Below are positions 24,463 to 31,968 of a stretch of 33,088 nt of DNA, piece by piece. Positions within the stretch are counted from its first letter, which is position 1, and the number at the start of each line of letters is the position of its first letter. Under the pieces are notes generated by a model. It worked only from the letters and a program-made list of their open reading frames with translations. It did not search any database and had not been told where the DNA came from. A program made the translations under genes and the position numbers. This DNA comes from Hyphomicrobiales bacterium (GTDB lineage Bacteria; Pseudomonadota; Alphaproteobacteria; Rhizobiales; Beijerinckiaceae). The stretch is taken from assembly GCA_019247605.1 (NCBI GenBank), contig JAFBAS010000099.1, positions 1 to 33,088 of the forward strand, written 5' to 3'.

Positions 24463-25194
24463 TCACCTCTCATTCGCCACTCTCCAATCGATTTCGCCCT
24501 CGCCATGGGCCGCGAGCCAGGCATTGGCGCGCGAGAAGGGCTTCGAACCGAAAAATCCACGGTTTGCCGAAAGTGGCGAGGGATGCTCGCTCGCAAGGAC
24601 GAGATGGCGCGACTTGTCGATATAGCATGCGAATTTTTGCGCCTTGAGACCCCATAAGAGGAAGACCACCCGATGTCGCTCGCGGCTGACCGCAAGGATC
24701 GCCTCCTTGGTCATTTCGCGCCAAGGCCAATTCACATGCGCGCCCGCATTGCGAGCCTCGACCGTGAGCGCGGTGTTCAGGAGGAGCACGCCCTGTTCGG
24801 CCCAGGCGGTAAGATCCCCGACGAGAGGCTCGCCGGCCACCGCAACGCCGAGATCCTCGCGCAGCTCCTTGAAAATGTTGCGCAAGCTCGCCGGCAGGGG
24901 CTTGACGCCGGCGCGCACCGAAAAGGCAAGTCCATGGGCGTGTCCGGGTGTGGGGTAGGGGTCCTGGCCGAGAATTACCGCCCGCACTTTCTGCAACGGT
25001 GTGAGGCAAAAGGCGTTGAAGACATCCTCGGGCGCGGGCAAGACGGCATCACCCCGGCTCCTTGCCGCATCGGCGAGCGCGACCGCCCCCGCGCAAGCGG
25101 CCAGGAGCTTCAACTCACGAACCCAACCCTCGGCCCTTGCATCGCGAAGGAAACGCTCGAAGGCCTGCCGATAACTTGTGGCTTCGCAATGCAC
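24463..25194 (-). CDS. ung: Uracil-DNA glycosylase, family 1
   Basis: The 243-residue product removes uracil from DNA in base-excision repair. It has the family 1 water-activating motif GQDPYPTPGHAHGLAFSV with the catalytic Asp, VLLLNTALTVEARNAGAHVN, and the DNA-intercalation loop HPSPLSANRGFFGSKPFSRA with the catalytic His. The start is a GTG at 25194, 13 nt after the 5'-nucleotidase stop, with only a weak Shine-Dalgarno. The last codons (WRVANER) run into the low-complexity repeat described at 24,401-24,485. Confidence 0.95.
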   Translation of the reverse strand: MHCEATSYRQAFERFLRDARAEGWVRELKLLAACAGAVALADAARSRGDAVLPAPEDVFNAFCLTPLQKVRAVILGQDPYPTPGHAHGLAFSVRAGVKPLPASLRNIFKELREDLGVAVAGEPLVGDLTAWAEQGVLLLNTALTVEARNAGAHVNWPWREMTKEAILAVSRERHRVVFLLWGLKAQKFACYIDKSRHLVLASEHPSPLSANRGFFGSKPFSRANAWLAAHGEGEIDWRVANER

Positions 25195-25207
25195 GGCGTT
25201 CTTCGGC

Positions 25208-26725
25208 TCAAAGGGCGACGATGCGTCCTTGCGTGCGCAGATCGATGGCGCCGAGCCGCTTCACATAAACCATCACCTCATTGGCCAGGAGCTTGCCGTC
25301 CGTGCCGCCGATGAGAACCTTGCCTTTTCCGAGCGCGGCGTAACCATCGCCACCCTTAACCATGAAATCGTTGCTCCCGACCTTGTAGCGGGCGAGCTTG
25401 TCGAGCGGCTTTCCGTCGATGGTCACCGAGGCGACGCGCGAGCCTGCCGGCTGGCGAGGATCGTAGGTGACGACCATCCCCGATATTTGAGGAAACCGCC
25501 CCTGCCGGTTCTCGACCTGCGAAAACCCGTTCTCGAGCGCCGCGACGATATCGGCGCCGGTGATCTCGACGAGTGCCGTCGAATTGCCGAAGGGTAGCTC
25601 GGTGAGCACATCGCGACGCGTGATGGCGCTGCCCGCCGGGTAGAGCTTGTTGGCCCTGATGCCGCCGCCATTGGTGATCGCCACATCGGCCCCCGTCGAG
25701 GCGCGGATCGCATCGGCGATGAGGTCCCCCATATTGGTTTCCTCGCCGCGGACGCTTGCGGTGCGGCTGTCGAGCTCGACTTGCGTCTTGCCGATCTCGA
25801 CGTCGAGCTGCTGGGCGAGTTCGGCCTCATAACGCTTGACGATCGCGAGAGCCGTCGGGTCCGGCGTCGCCTCGGCCGAATCGGTCGGCCGAAAATGCGG
25901 ACGCCAGCTCACGACGCGTTTGCCGTCATTCGTCATCACCATCGCCTCGAAATCGATCGCGGTGACGAATTGACCTTCCTCGCCGCTCTCGACCATCACG
26001 GCCTTGCCGTCATATTCGATGCGCAGATCATGGTCGTGGCCGGTGAGCAGCACGTCGACGAGGCCGGAACGTGCGATCTCGTAATCCATGTCGATCGGCG
26101 TGTGCGTGCAGGCGACGATGAAATCCGCACCCTCGGCGCGCAGCGCCTTCACCTGCGCGGCAAGAGTGTCCATTTCGAGCGCGAAGACGAGGCTGTTCTC
26201 GGCCGAGATCCTCTTGGTCGCGGCGAGCGCGAGACCGACGACACCGATCTTGAAACCGGAAACGTCGAAAACGGCACGGTCTTGATGCCTGGGCAGCACA
26301 GCGCCGTTTCGGTCGCGCAGATTGGCGGCGAAGATCGGGAAGTTCGCCTCGCCCATGCGCTTGCGGTAGACGGCCTCGCCGAAATCGAATTCATGATTGC
26401 CAGGCACGAACACATCCGGCTTGGCGACATTGAGGAGCTCGATGATGTGCGCGCCCTGATCGAAGCCGCTCATCAGACTGGGCGAAAGCGTGTCTCCGGC
26501 GTGGAAGACGAGAACGTTCTTCGAGCGCGCCCGCTCGGCCGCGATGATCCCGGCGAGCCGCGCGAAGCCGCCGCGCCCTTTCTCCTCCCCCATCTTGTAG
26601 ATGTCGTTGACGAGCACGAGGGTGAACTTAACCGTGTCCGCCGCGAAGGCGCCTCGTCGGAGGAGGGCCTGCATGCCCGTCGCGGCAAATGTGGTGGTCA
26701 GAAGCCTGCGGGTGATCGCGACCAT
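25208..26725 (-). CDS. Secreted metallophosphatase / 5'-nucleotidase (UshA-like)
   Basis: The 505-residue product has a signal peptide (MVAITRRLLTTTF...GAFA-AD; the double Arg makes Tat export possible). The metallophosphatase domain shows GDTLSPS (Asp78), PGNHEFDFG (Asn110-His111), a CTHTPIDMD His and LTGHDHD. The first motif reads NDIYK (Asp41, Tyr43), where most UshA proteins have Asp-x-His; Tyr variants do occur in part of this superfamily. The C-terminal 5'-nucleotidase domain follows: NMGDLIADAIRASTGADVAI with NGGGIR, FGNSTALVEITG and SNDFMVKGGDGY. It should hydrolyse nucleotides or related phosphoesters in the periplasm. Transcribed toward ung; divergent from hemH. Confidence 0.88.
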   Translation of the reverse strand: MVAITRRLLTTTFAATGMQALLRRGAFAADTVKFTLVLVNDIYKMGEEKGRGGFARLAGIIAAERARSKNVLVFHAGDTLSPSLMSGFDQGAHIIELLNVAKPDVFVPGNHEFDFGEAVYRKRMGEANFPIFAANLRDRNGAVLPRHQDRAVFDVSGFKIGVVGLALAATKRISAENSLVFALEMDTLAAQVKALRAEGADFIVACTHTPIDMDYEIARSGLVDVLLTGHDHDLRIEYDGKAVMVESGEEGQFVTAIDFEAMVMTNDGKRVVSWRPHFRPTDSAEATPDPTALAIVKRYEAELAQQLDVEIGKTQVELDSRTASVRGEETNMGDLIADAIRASTGADVAITNGGGIRANKLYPAGSAITRRDVLTELPFGNSTALVEITGADIVAALENGFSQVENRQGRFPQISGMVVTYDPRQPAGSRVASVTIDGKPLDKLARYKVGSNDFMVKGGDGYAALGKGKVLIGGTDGKLLANEVMVYVKRLGAIDLRTQGRIVAL

Positions 26726-26826
26726 CTACGTCTCCAAATTTGCTTCGGGCAAAGGACGGTTCCGGGTTTATGCGCTTCCGCAAGGCCGCCGACAAGGCGC
26801 GCCGGCGCGGTGCACGGCGAGGCAAT

Positions 26827-26855
26827 TTGTCAACCTGGCCAGCTCAGCCTATTGC
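26827..26855 (+). promoter_or_regulatory. Possible hemH promoter giving a leaderless transcript
   Basis: TTGTCA (26827-26832, five of six matches to TTGACA) is followed after 17 nt by TATTGC (26850-26855, only three of six). Initiation about 7 nt beyond would fall on the hemH ATG at 26862. No Shine-Dalgarno is visible there, which fits a leaderless mRNA. The weak -10 keeps confidence low. Confidence 0.25.
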
Positions 26856-26861
26856 CACTGC

Positions 26862-27914
26862 ATGCGATCCGATCCCCAGCCCGGGAATGCCGGCAATGAA
26901 CCGGCTTTGCGCACTGCGGTGCGAGCAGGCCGCATCGGCGTTCTCCTCGTCAACCTCGGCACGCCGGAGGGGACCGATTATTGGTCGATGCGCCGTTACC
27001 TCAAGGAATTCCTTTCCGACAGGCGCGTGATCGAGACACCGCGCTGGCTATGGTGGCCGCTTCTCAATCTCGTGATCTTGACGACGAGGCCGGGCCCCAA
27101 AGGCCGTGACTATGCCTCGATCTGGAACCAGGAACGCAACGAAGGGCCGCTGAAGACGATCACCCGGGCCCAGGCCGAAAAACTGAAGGCGCGCCTCGCG
27201 GCGCAAGGCGAGCGCATCGTCGTCGATTGGGGGATGCGCTATGGGTATCCCTCGACCGCGGAGCGCATCGAAGCCCTGGCGAAGGAAGGTTGCGACCGCC
27301 TCCTCCTCGTCCCGCTCTATCCGCAATATTGCGCCGCGACGACGGCAACCGCGTGCGATCAGGCCTTCGAGGCTTTGCGCAAATTGCGCCGCCAGCCCAT
27401 TTTGCGCGTCGCGGCACCCTGGCACGACGATCCGCTTTACATCGAGGCGCTCGCATCGAGCGTACGCTCGCATTTCGCGAGCCTCGATTTCGAGCCCGAC
27501 ATGGTCGTCGCGTCCTTCCATGGAATTCCGCTCGAATATTTCGAGAAGGGCGATCCCTATCCCGATTTGTGCCGCGCGACCGGCCAGCTGTTGCGCGACG
27601 CTTTGTCCTTGCCGCCGCAAAAATTTGCATTGACCTTCCAATCCCGCTTCGGGCGGGCCGAATGGGTGAAGCCGTATACGATCGACACCATGCGTGAGCT
27701 TCCGGGGCGAGGGGTCAAGAAGGTCGCGATCATCGCTCCGGGATTTACCGCCGACTGCCTCGAAACGCTCGAGGAGCTCGCCGTCGAGAATCGCTCGGCT
27801 TTCCTGGAGGCCGGTGGCGAGCGCTTCACCTATATACCTTGCCTCAATGACAGCGAGGCCGGAATGGGTGTGATCGAGGCAGTCGTGCGCCGCGAACTCA
27901 AGGGCTGGCTTTGA
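26862..27914 (+). CDS. hemH: Ferrochelatase
   Basis: The 350-residue product inserts Fe2+ into protoporphyrin IX, the last step of protoheme synthesis, at the inner face of the cytoplasmic membrane. Landmarks are VLLVNLGTPEGTDYWSMRRY, LVPLYPQYCAATTAT, VASFHGIPLEYFEKGDPY with the catalytic His (about residue 220), LTFQSRFGRAEWVKPYT, and PGFTADCLETLEEL with the conserved Glu. The start is ATG 26862, the first that gives a family-like N-terminus; extending to 26601 would run antisense through the nucleotidase gene. No Shine-Dalgarno is seen. The last codons overlap the MFS gene by 4 nt. Confidence 0.95.
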   Translation: MRSDPQPGNAGNEPALRTAVRAGRIGVLLVNLGTPEGTDYWSMRRYLKEFLSDRRVIETPRWLWWPLLNLVILTTRPGPKGRDYASIWNQERNEGPLKTITRAQAEKLKARLAAQGERIVVDWGMRYGYPSTAERIEALAKEGCDRLLLVPLYPQYCAATTATACDQAFEALRKLRRQPILRVAAPWHDDPLYIEALASSVRSHFASLDFEPDMVVASFHGIPLEYFEKGDPYPDLCRATGQLLRDALSLPPQKFALTFQSRFGRAEWVKPYTIDTMRELPGRGVKKVAIIAPGFTADCLETLEELAVENRSAFLEAGGERFTYIPCLNDSEAGMGVIEAVVRRELKGWL

Positions 27915-29212
27915 GCACGCAGCGCAAGCGCCGCAAGAGCAAATCGATTTGGCCGCCGTTCCCGGCGAAGCGAAAGCACCGCGCTTCGCACACCTCATGG
28001 GGAATGGTCGCTCTCCTCTTCCTCATCGGCGTCAGCGTGTCGCTTCAGATCGGAAAGGTGCCCGGCGAGCTTCCGGCCATCGAAACCGAGCTTGGGCTCA
28101 GCCTGTTCGACATCGGTTTGATCGTCTCGATCTTCAGCCTCATCGCGGCGACCGGCGGCATCTTCATCGGCGCGGTGTCGGATCGCTTCGGCAGCTTGCG
28201 CCTTGCCGTCGCAGGGCTCGCGCTCGGCGGGCTCGCGAGCTTTGCAGGCTCCTTCGCGACGAGCGCCTTTCCGCTGCTCGTGACCCGCGTTATCGAGGGT
28301 ATGGGCTTCATTCTCGCGACCACCTCGACTCCCGCGCTCATCGCCAATGAAACGATCGCGTCCGACCGCGGCAAGGCTCTCGGGCTCTGGGGCATGTATA
28401 TGCCGGCGGGAACGAGCCTCATGATGCTGCTTGCCGCGCTCCTTGCGGGCGCCTGGGATTGGCGGCAACTCTGGCAAGCCACCGCTTTCCTCAATCTCGC
28501 TTACGCGACCGTGGTCTGGCTCGTCTTCCGCCGGCGATCCGATTCATCTTTCGGCCAGTGGCCGACGAAGCCAAAGCCGATGCGTTTCAGGGACAGGCTG
28601 GTGACGGCGCTGAAACCGGGCCCTTTGCTCCTCGCCGGCTGTTTCATGACGTACGCCGGCAATTTCCTCGCGCTCATCGGCTTTCTCCCATTGATGCTCA
28701 CGAGGAGCGGGGAGGTCTCCGCAAGCTCGGCCGGGTTGCTCACGGCCTTGATCGTGGCGGTCAACATGATCGGCAACGCGGCCTCGGGTTTCCTCGCCGA
28801 GAGCAAGATGTCGCGTTCACGCATCATCGCGATCTCCGCCGCCATACTCGGCCTTGCCGCGATCGGCGTTTTCATCGACGCCTTGCCCTTCGCGCTGCGT
28901 TACGGGCTCGCGCTCGTCTTCTCCGTGGTGGGCGGCGTCATTCCCGGCACCTGCTTCGGCGCGGTCGAAAGCTTTGCGGCGAGCCCCGCCAAGGCGGGGC
29001 CGATTTTCGGCGGCTTGATCCAGGGGGCCGGGATCGGACAATTGATCGGGCCTTCGCTCGTGGCCGCGATCGTGGAAGCGATCGGCAGTTGGTATGGCGC
29101 GGCGGTTTTCATTGCCGCGGGATCGCTCCTCAACGTGGTGTTCGCGCTCCTGCTCGAGAAGTTCGTCGTGACCAAACCGATCGAAGGCGCAAAGCCGGCA
29201 ACAGCCGTGTGA
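27911..29212 (+). CDS. Major facilitator superfamily transporter (CynX/NimT-like)
   Basis: The 433-residue product has a basic N-terminal tail, then about 12 hydrophobic helices. The MFS loop motif appears as GAVSDRFGSLRLAVAG between helices 2 and 3, and RVIEGMGFILATTSTPALIA is a typical helix 4. A central cytoplasmic loop (FRRRSDSSFGQWPTKPKPMR) divides the two halves. The start is TTG 27911, overlapping the hemH stop (TTGA), with AAGG 7 nt upstream, so it is translationally coupled to hemH; a later ATG in helix 1 is less likely. The nearest recognisable style is CynX/NimT-like permeases for small anions or drugs. Coupling to hemH might hint at tetrapyrrole or metal export, but that is only context. 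Confidence 0.82.
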   Translation: MSTQRKRRKSKSIWPPFPAKRKHRASHTSWGMVALLFLIGVSVSLQIGKVPGELPAIETELGLSLFDIGLIVSIFSLIAATGGIFIGAVSDRFGSLRLAVAGLALGGLASFAGSFATSAFPLLVTRVIEGMGFILATTSTPALIANETIASDRGKALGLWGMYMPAGTSLMMLLAALLAGAWDWRQLWQATAFLNLAYATVVWLVFRRRSDSSFGQWPTKPKPMRFRDRLVTALKPGPLLLAGCFMTYAGNFLALIGFLPLMLTRSGEVSASSAGLLTALIVAVNMIGNAASGFLAESKMSRSRIIAISAAILGLAAIGVFIDALPFALRYGLALVFSVVGGVIPGTCFGAVESFAASPAKAGPIFGGLIQGAGIGQLIGPSLVAAIVEAIGSWYGAAVFIAAGSLLNVVFALLLEKFVVTKPIEGAKPATAV

Positions 29213-29225
29213 AACGGCTTCGAAC

Positions 29226-30794
29226 TTATTCGGCCGCCTCGGCGATCGGCGCGGGCTTGGTCCATCGCAGAACGGGCTGACGCGCGGCGCGCGTCTCGTC
29301 GAGCCTGCGGCGCGGCGCGTGGTAAGGCGCGCCGGTGAAGCGCTCTTTGTCGCCGCGCTTCACCGCCATCGCGAGATCGCGCAAGCTCGCGATGAAGAGA
29401 TCGAGCGATGACTTCGATTCCGATTCGGTCGGCTCGATGAGCATCGCGCCATGCACGACGAGCGGAAAATACATCGTCATCGGATGGTATCCTTCATCGA
29501 TCATCGCCTTGGCGAAGTCGAGCGTCGTGACGCCCGTGTCCTTCAGCCAGGCGTCATCGAAAAGTGCCTCGTGCATGCAGGGCTTGTCGCCGAAAGGCAG
29601 CGACATCAGGTCGGAGAGGCAAGCCTTCACGTAATTGGCGTTGAGCACCGCATCCTCCGACGCTTGGCGCACACCGTCGATGCCGTGCGACAGCATGTAG
29701 GCGAGCGCGCGAACATACATGCCCATCTGCCCTTGGAAGGCACAAAGGCGCCCGAGCGGCGCCTCGTCGCCCTTGGCGTCGCTTGCGTGCTCGACAAGCG
29801 TGAGCGTCTCGCCTTCCCGACGAAGGTACGGCACCGGGGCGAAGCGGGCGAGGCGGTGCGAGAGCACGACCGGCCCGGCGCCCGGGCCGCCGCCGCCATG
29901 GGGTGTCGAGAAGGTCTTGTGCAGATTGATATGCATGGCGTCGCAGCCGAGATCGCCGGGCCTTGCCTTCGCGGCGATCGCATTGAAATTCGCGCCATCG
30001 GCATAAAAATAGGCGCCCGCCGCATGCACCGCCGCCGCGATCTCGACCACGTCTCGCTCGAAAAGCCCGCAAGTGTTCGGGTTGGTGAGCATGATCGCTG
30101 CCACCTCAGGCGTGAGCAGCGACTTCACCATTTCGGGCTCGACCGTGCCGTCGGCGCGCGCCGGCACGGGCTTCACCGTAAAACCGATCAGGGCGGCGGT
30201 CGCGGGATTGGTGCCGTGCGCCGATTCCGGCACGAGCACGATTTTACGGTTCTCTCCCTTCGCCTCGATGGCCGCCTTGATCGCCATCATGCCGCATAAT
30301 TCGCCATGCGCGCCGGCCTTGGGCGATAGCGCCACGGCCTCCATGCCGGTGAGCTCGAGAAGCCAGCGCGAGAGTTCCTGCATGAGCTCGAGCGCGCCGG
30401 GCACGGTCGAGAGCGGCTGCAGCGGGTGGATGTCGCCGAAGCCGGGAAGGCGGGCCATGCGTTCGTTGAGACGCGGGTTGTGCTTCATCGTGCAGGAGCC
30501 GAGCGGAAAGAGCCCGGTGTCGATGCCGTAATTCTTTTGCGACAGCCGCACATAATGACGCATCGCCTCGGGCTCGGAGAGCCCCGGAAGCCCGATTTCG
30601 CCCTTGCGCTCGAGCGCGCCGAGCCGCGCCTTGAAGGTAGCGGGCTCGTCAAGGTCGACGCCGGTGACGTTCGTCCGGCCGATCTCGAAGATCAGCGCCT
30701 CTTCCTGCATGAGCGCGCGATTTCGGGTGAAAGTGGGATGCGCGTCAGCGGCCGCATCGCCGGGCGAGGTGGGCCGGCCTTGGCTGTTGAGCAT
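29226..30794 (-). CDS. gcvPB: Glycine dehydrogenase (decarboxylating) subunit 2
   Basis: The 522-residue product is the PLP-binding C-terminal half of the glycine cleavage P-protein, which decarboxylates glycine and hands the aminomethyl group to lipoyl-GcvH. Motifs are LFPLGSCTMKHNPRLNE, AHGELCGMMAIKAAIEAKGE, LVPESAHGTNPATAALIGF, LTNPNTCGLFE, YFYADGANFNAI, and NLHKTFSTPHGGGGPGAGP with the PLP lysine (about Lys293). GGAG lies 9 nt before the ATG. Its partner gcvPA is upstream on the same strand but 1,174 nt away. The gap is filled by a nuclease gene and repeats, so expression of the two halves may be affected. The stop is 13 nt from the convergent MFS stop. Confidence 0.95.
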   Translation of the reverse strand: MLNSQGRPTSPGDAAADAHPTFTRNRALMQEEALIFEIGRTNVTGVDLDEPATFKARLGALERKGEIGLPGLSEPEAMRHYVRLSQKNYGIDTGLFPLGSCTMKHNPRLNERMARLPGFGDIHPLQPLSTVPGALELMQELSRWLLELTGMEAVALSPKAGAHGELCGMMAIKAAIEAKGENRKIVLVPESAHGTNPATAALIGFTVKPVPARADGTVEPEMVKSLLTPEVAAIMLTNPNTCGLFERDVVEIAAAVHAAGAYFYADGANFNAIAAKARPGDLGCDAMHINLHKTFSTPHGGGGPGAGPVVLSHRLARFAPVPYLRREGETLTLVEHASDAKGDEAPLGRLCAFQGQMGMYVRALAYMLSHGIDGVRQASEDAVLNANYVKACLSDLMSLPFGDKPCMHEALFDDAWLKDTGVTTLDFAKAMIDEGYHPMTMYFPLVVHGAMLIEPTESESKSSLDLFIASLRDLAMAVKRGDKERFTGAPYHAPRRRLDETRAARQPVLRWTKPAPIAEAAE

Positions 30795-30847
30795 GTTCAG
30801 GGTCTCCGGATTGGACTTTGGGGATAGTCAGAGCGCACCGATCTTCC

Positions 30848-31147
30848 CCCTCCCCGCCGCTTCGCGGGGGGAGGGAGGTGGAAATGCCGGCTAGCCGCGA
30901 GGCCAGGCCGCTGCGAAGGAGTTCCACGCTCGCGCTCCAAGGCGAATGCACGCCCAGCGCCCATCTTCCCCCTCCCCCCGCGAAGCGGCGGGGAGGGCAG
31001 GGGTGGGGGGCGGTGCCGCGGCGAAAACGGTTCTCGTTGGCGGCGCGCCTCAACGGCGCCCGCGGCGGACCGCACCTTCCTTCGACGGTGAGCTTCGTCA
31101 TCAGCGCCCCCCACCCGTACCCTCCCCGCCGCTTCGCGGGGGGAGGG
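30848..31147. repeat. 300-bp composite repeat, copy 1
   Basis: The layout is a 28-nt GC-rich imperfect-stem element (30848-30875, CCCTCCCCGCCGCTTCGCGG then GGGGAGGG), a 94-nt spacer, the same element inverted (30970-30997), a 122-nt spacer, and the element again in forward orientation (31120-31147). Copy 2 has identical element and spacer lengths. Spacer 1 differs from copy 2 at about 11 of 94 positions by eye. Each element can fold on itself, and forward and inverted elements can pair with each other into a much larger stem. The end overlaps the last ~47 nt of the DUF559 reading frame. Together with the flanking bases it fills the 306-nt gene-free stretch 30795-31100. Confidence 0.9.
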
Positions 31148-31514
31148 CGGAACGTTGCGCCACCACAGAGAGGATCGTCTCAACAACGCCGTCGAGGTTC
31201 TCTTTGACCTCATTGTTCCAAAAGCGAAGCACATGATAGCCGTGTTCATTCAAATAGGCGGTTCGGCGATCGTCATGACGAAGTCCGGCGACGTGCCCGT
31301 GCTGCTCACCATCGAGCTCGATGACGAGCCCAAGGGAATGATTGGCGAAATCCGCCACATAGGGGCCGATTGGGGCTTGGCGGCGGAAATGACTCTTCGG
31401 CAATTCCACGAGCCGCAAGGCTCGCCATAAACGCCGCTCTGCAGGCGTGGCGTCATGCCGAAGAGCACGCGCGCGCTGCGTCCGCGGATCGAAGCGGCGG
31501 GTATTGCCCGTCAT
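31101..31514 (-). CDS. DUF559-domain endonuclease-like protein (Vsr-like fold)
   Basis: The 137-residue product carries an intact DUF559 domain (about residues 10-118): ATPAERRLWRAL, HFRRQAPIGPYVADFA with Asp55, LVIELDGEQHG with Glu66, Asp68 and His72, then DRRTAYLNEHGYHVLRFWNN. This is the PD-(D/E)xK/very-short-patch-repair-like core, so nuclease activity is plausible but unproven. The ATG lies in a GGGTGGGGGGCGCTGATGAC context, also present inside the flanking repeats, where the G-run may serve as ribosome site. The C-terminal ~17 residues (RSALPPRSGGEGTGGGR) and stop come from the terminal hairpin of repeat copy 1, so they are probably not part of the folded domain. The gene lies between gcvPA and gcvPB in their orientation and is not part of normal glycine cleavage operons. 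Confidence 0.85.
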   Translation of the reverse strand: MTGNTRRFDPRTQRARALRHDATPAERRLWRALRLVELPKSHFRRQAPIGPYVADFANHSLGLVIELDGEQHGHVAGLRHDDRRTAYLNEHGYHVLRFWNNEVKENLDGVVETILSVVAQRSALPPRSGGEGTGGGR

Positions 31515-31533
31515 CAGCGCCCCCCACCCGTAA

Positions 31534-31833
31534 CCCTCCCCGCCGCTTCGCGGGGGGAGGGAGGTGGAAATATCGGTTAGCCGGAAGGCCAAGCCGTTGC
31601 GAAGGAATTCCACGCTCGCGCTCCAAGGCGAATGTACGCCCAGCGCCGAACTTCCCCCTCCCCCCGCGAAGCGGTGGGGAGGGCAGGGGTGGGGGGCGGT
31701 GCCGCTGCGAAGACGGTTGTCGTTGGCCGCCTGCCTCAACGGCGCCCGCCGCCGAACGCGCTTTCCTTCGACGGTGAGCTTCGTCATCAGCGCCCCCCAC
31801 CCGTACCCTCCCCGCCGCTTCGCGGGGGGAGGG
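31534..31833. repeat. 300-bp composite repeat, copy 2
   Basis: The same architecture as copy 1 lies exactly 686 bp further on: forward element 31534-31561, 94-nt spacer, inverted element 31656-31683, 122-nt spacer, forward element 31806-31833. It is in direct orientation to copy 1, with 386 bp between them holding most of the DUF559 gene. It begins 20 bp from the nuclease start codon. Its end contains the CGTCATCAGCGCCCCCCACC motif that also precedes the forward elements at 31120 and 31534. It lies in the 454-nt gene-free stretch 31515-31968. Confidence 0.9.
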
Positions 31834-31950
31834 AGGTGGAAATGCCGGCTAGTCGGGAGGCCAGGCCGTTGCGAAGGAATTCCACGCTCGTGGTCCAACG
31901 CGAATGTACGCCCCAGCGCCGATCGTCCCCTCCCCTGCCGCTTCGGAGGG
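31834..31950. repeat. Partial third repeat unit after copy 2
   Basis: Directly after copy 2's last element (31806-31833) the 94-nt spacer 1 recurs (31834-31927). It is followed by a degenerate 23-nt element (31928-31950) that lacks five bases of the loop side and is forward rather than inverted. It ends 18 bp before the gcvPA stop. This suggests tandem growth or a decayed insertion boundary. Confidence 0.75.
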
Positions 31951-31968
31951 TAGGTGGTAATTTGCGTG

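Larger units (their letters stand above)
30848..31950. mobile_element. Candidate nuclease-associated repeat element inserted between gcvPA and gcvPB
   Basis: Two direct 300-bp composite repeats and a partial third flank a single DUF559 nuclease gene. Together they explain nearly the whole extra distance between two genes that are normally adjacent. I see no transposase, terminal inverted repeats of IS type, or clear target-site duplication: the left edge follows AGAGCGCACCGATCTTCC and the right edge precedes TAGGTGGTAATTTG. The boundaries are therefore approximate. The call rests on architecture and on the REP/RAYT analogy; mobility is inferred. Confidence 0.4.

Noticed and set aside
25781-26899. 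372-codon open frame on the plus strand
   Set aside because: It is antisense to the 5'-nucleotidase; only the hemH part of this strand is real.
30848-31950. CRISPR array
   Set aside because: There are repeated elements with regular spacing, but spacers are themselves repeated between copies, elements alternate in orientation, and no cas genes are nearby.
30795-31968. Target-site duplication at the edges of the nuclease-repeat cluster
   Set aside because: The left and right flanks share no convincing direct repeat by eye.
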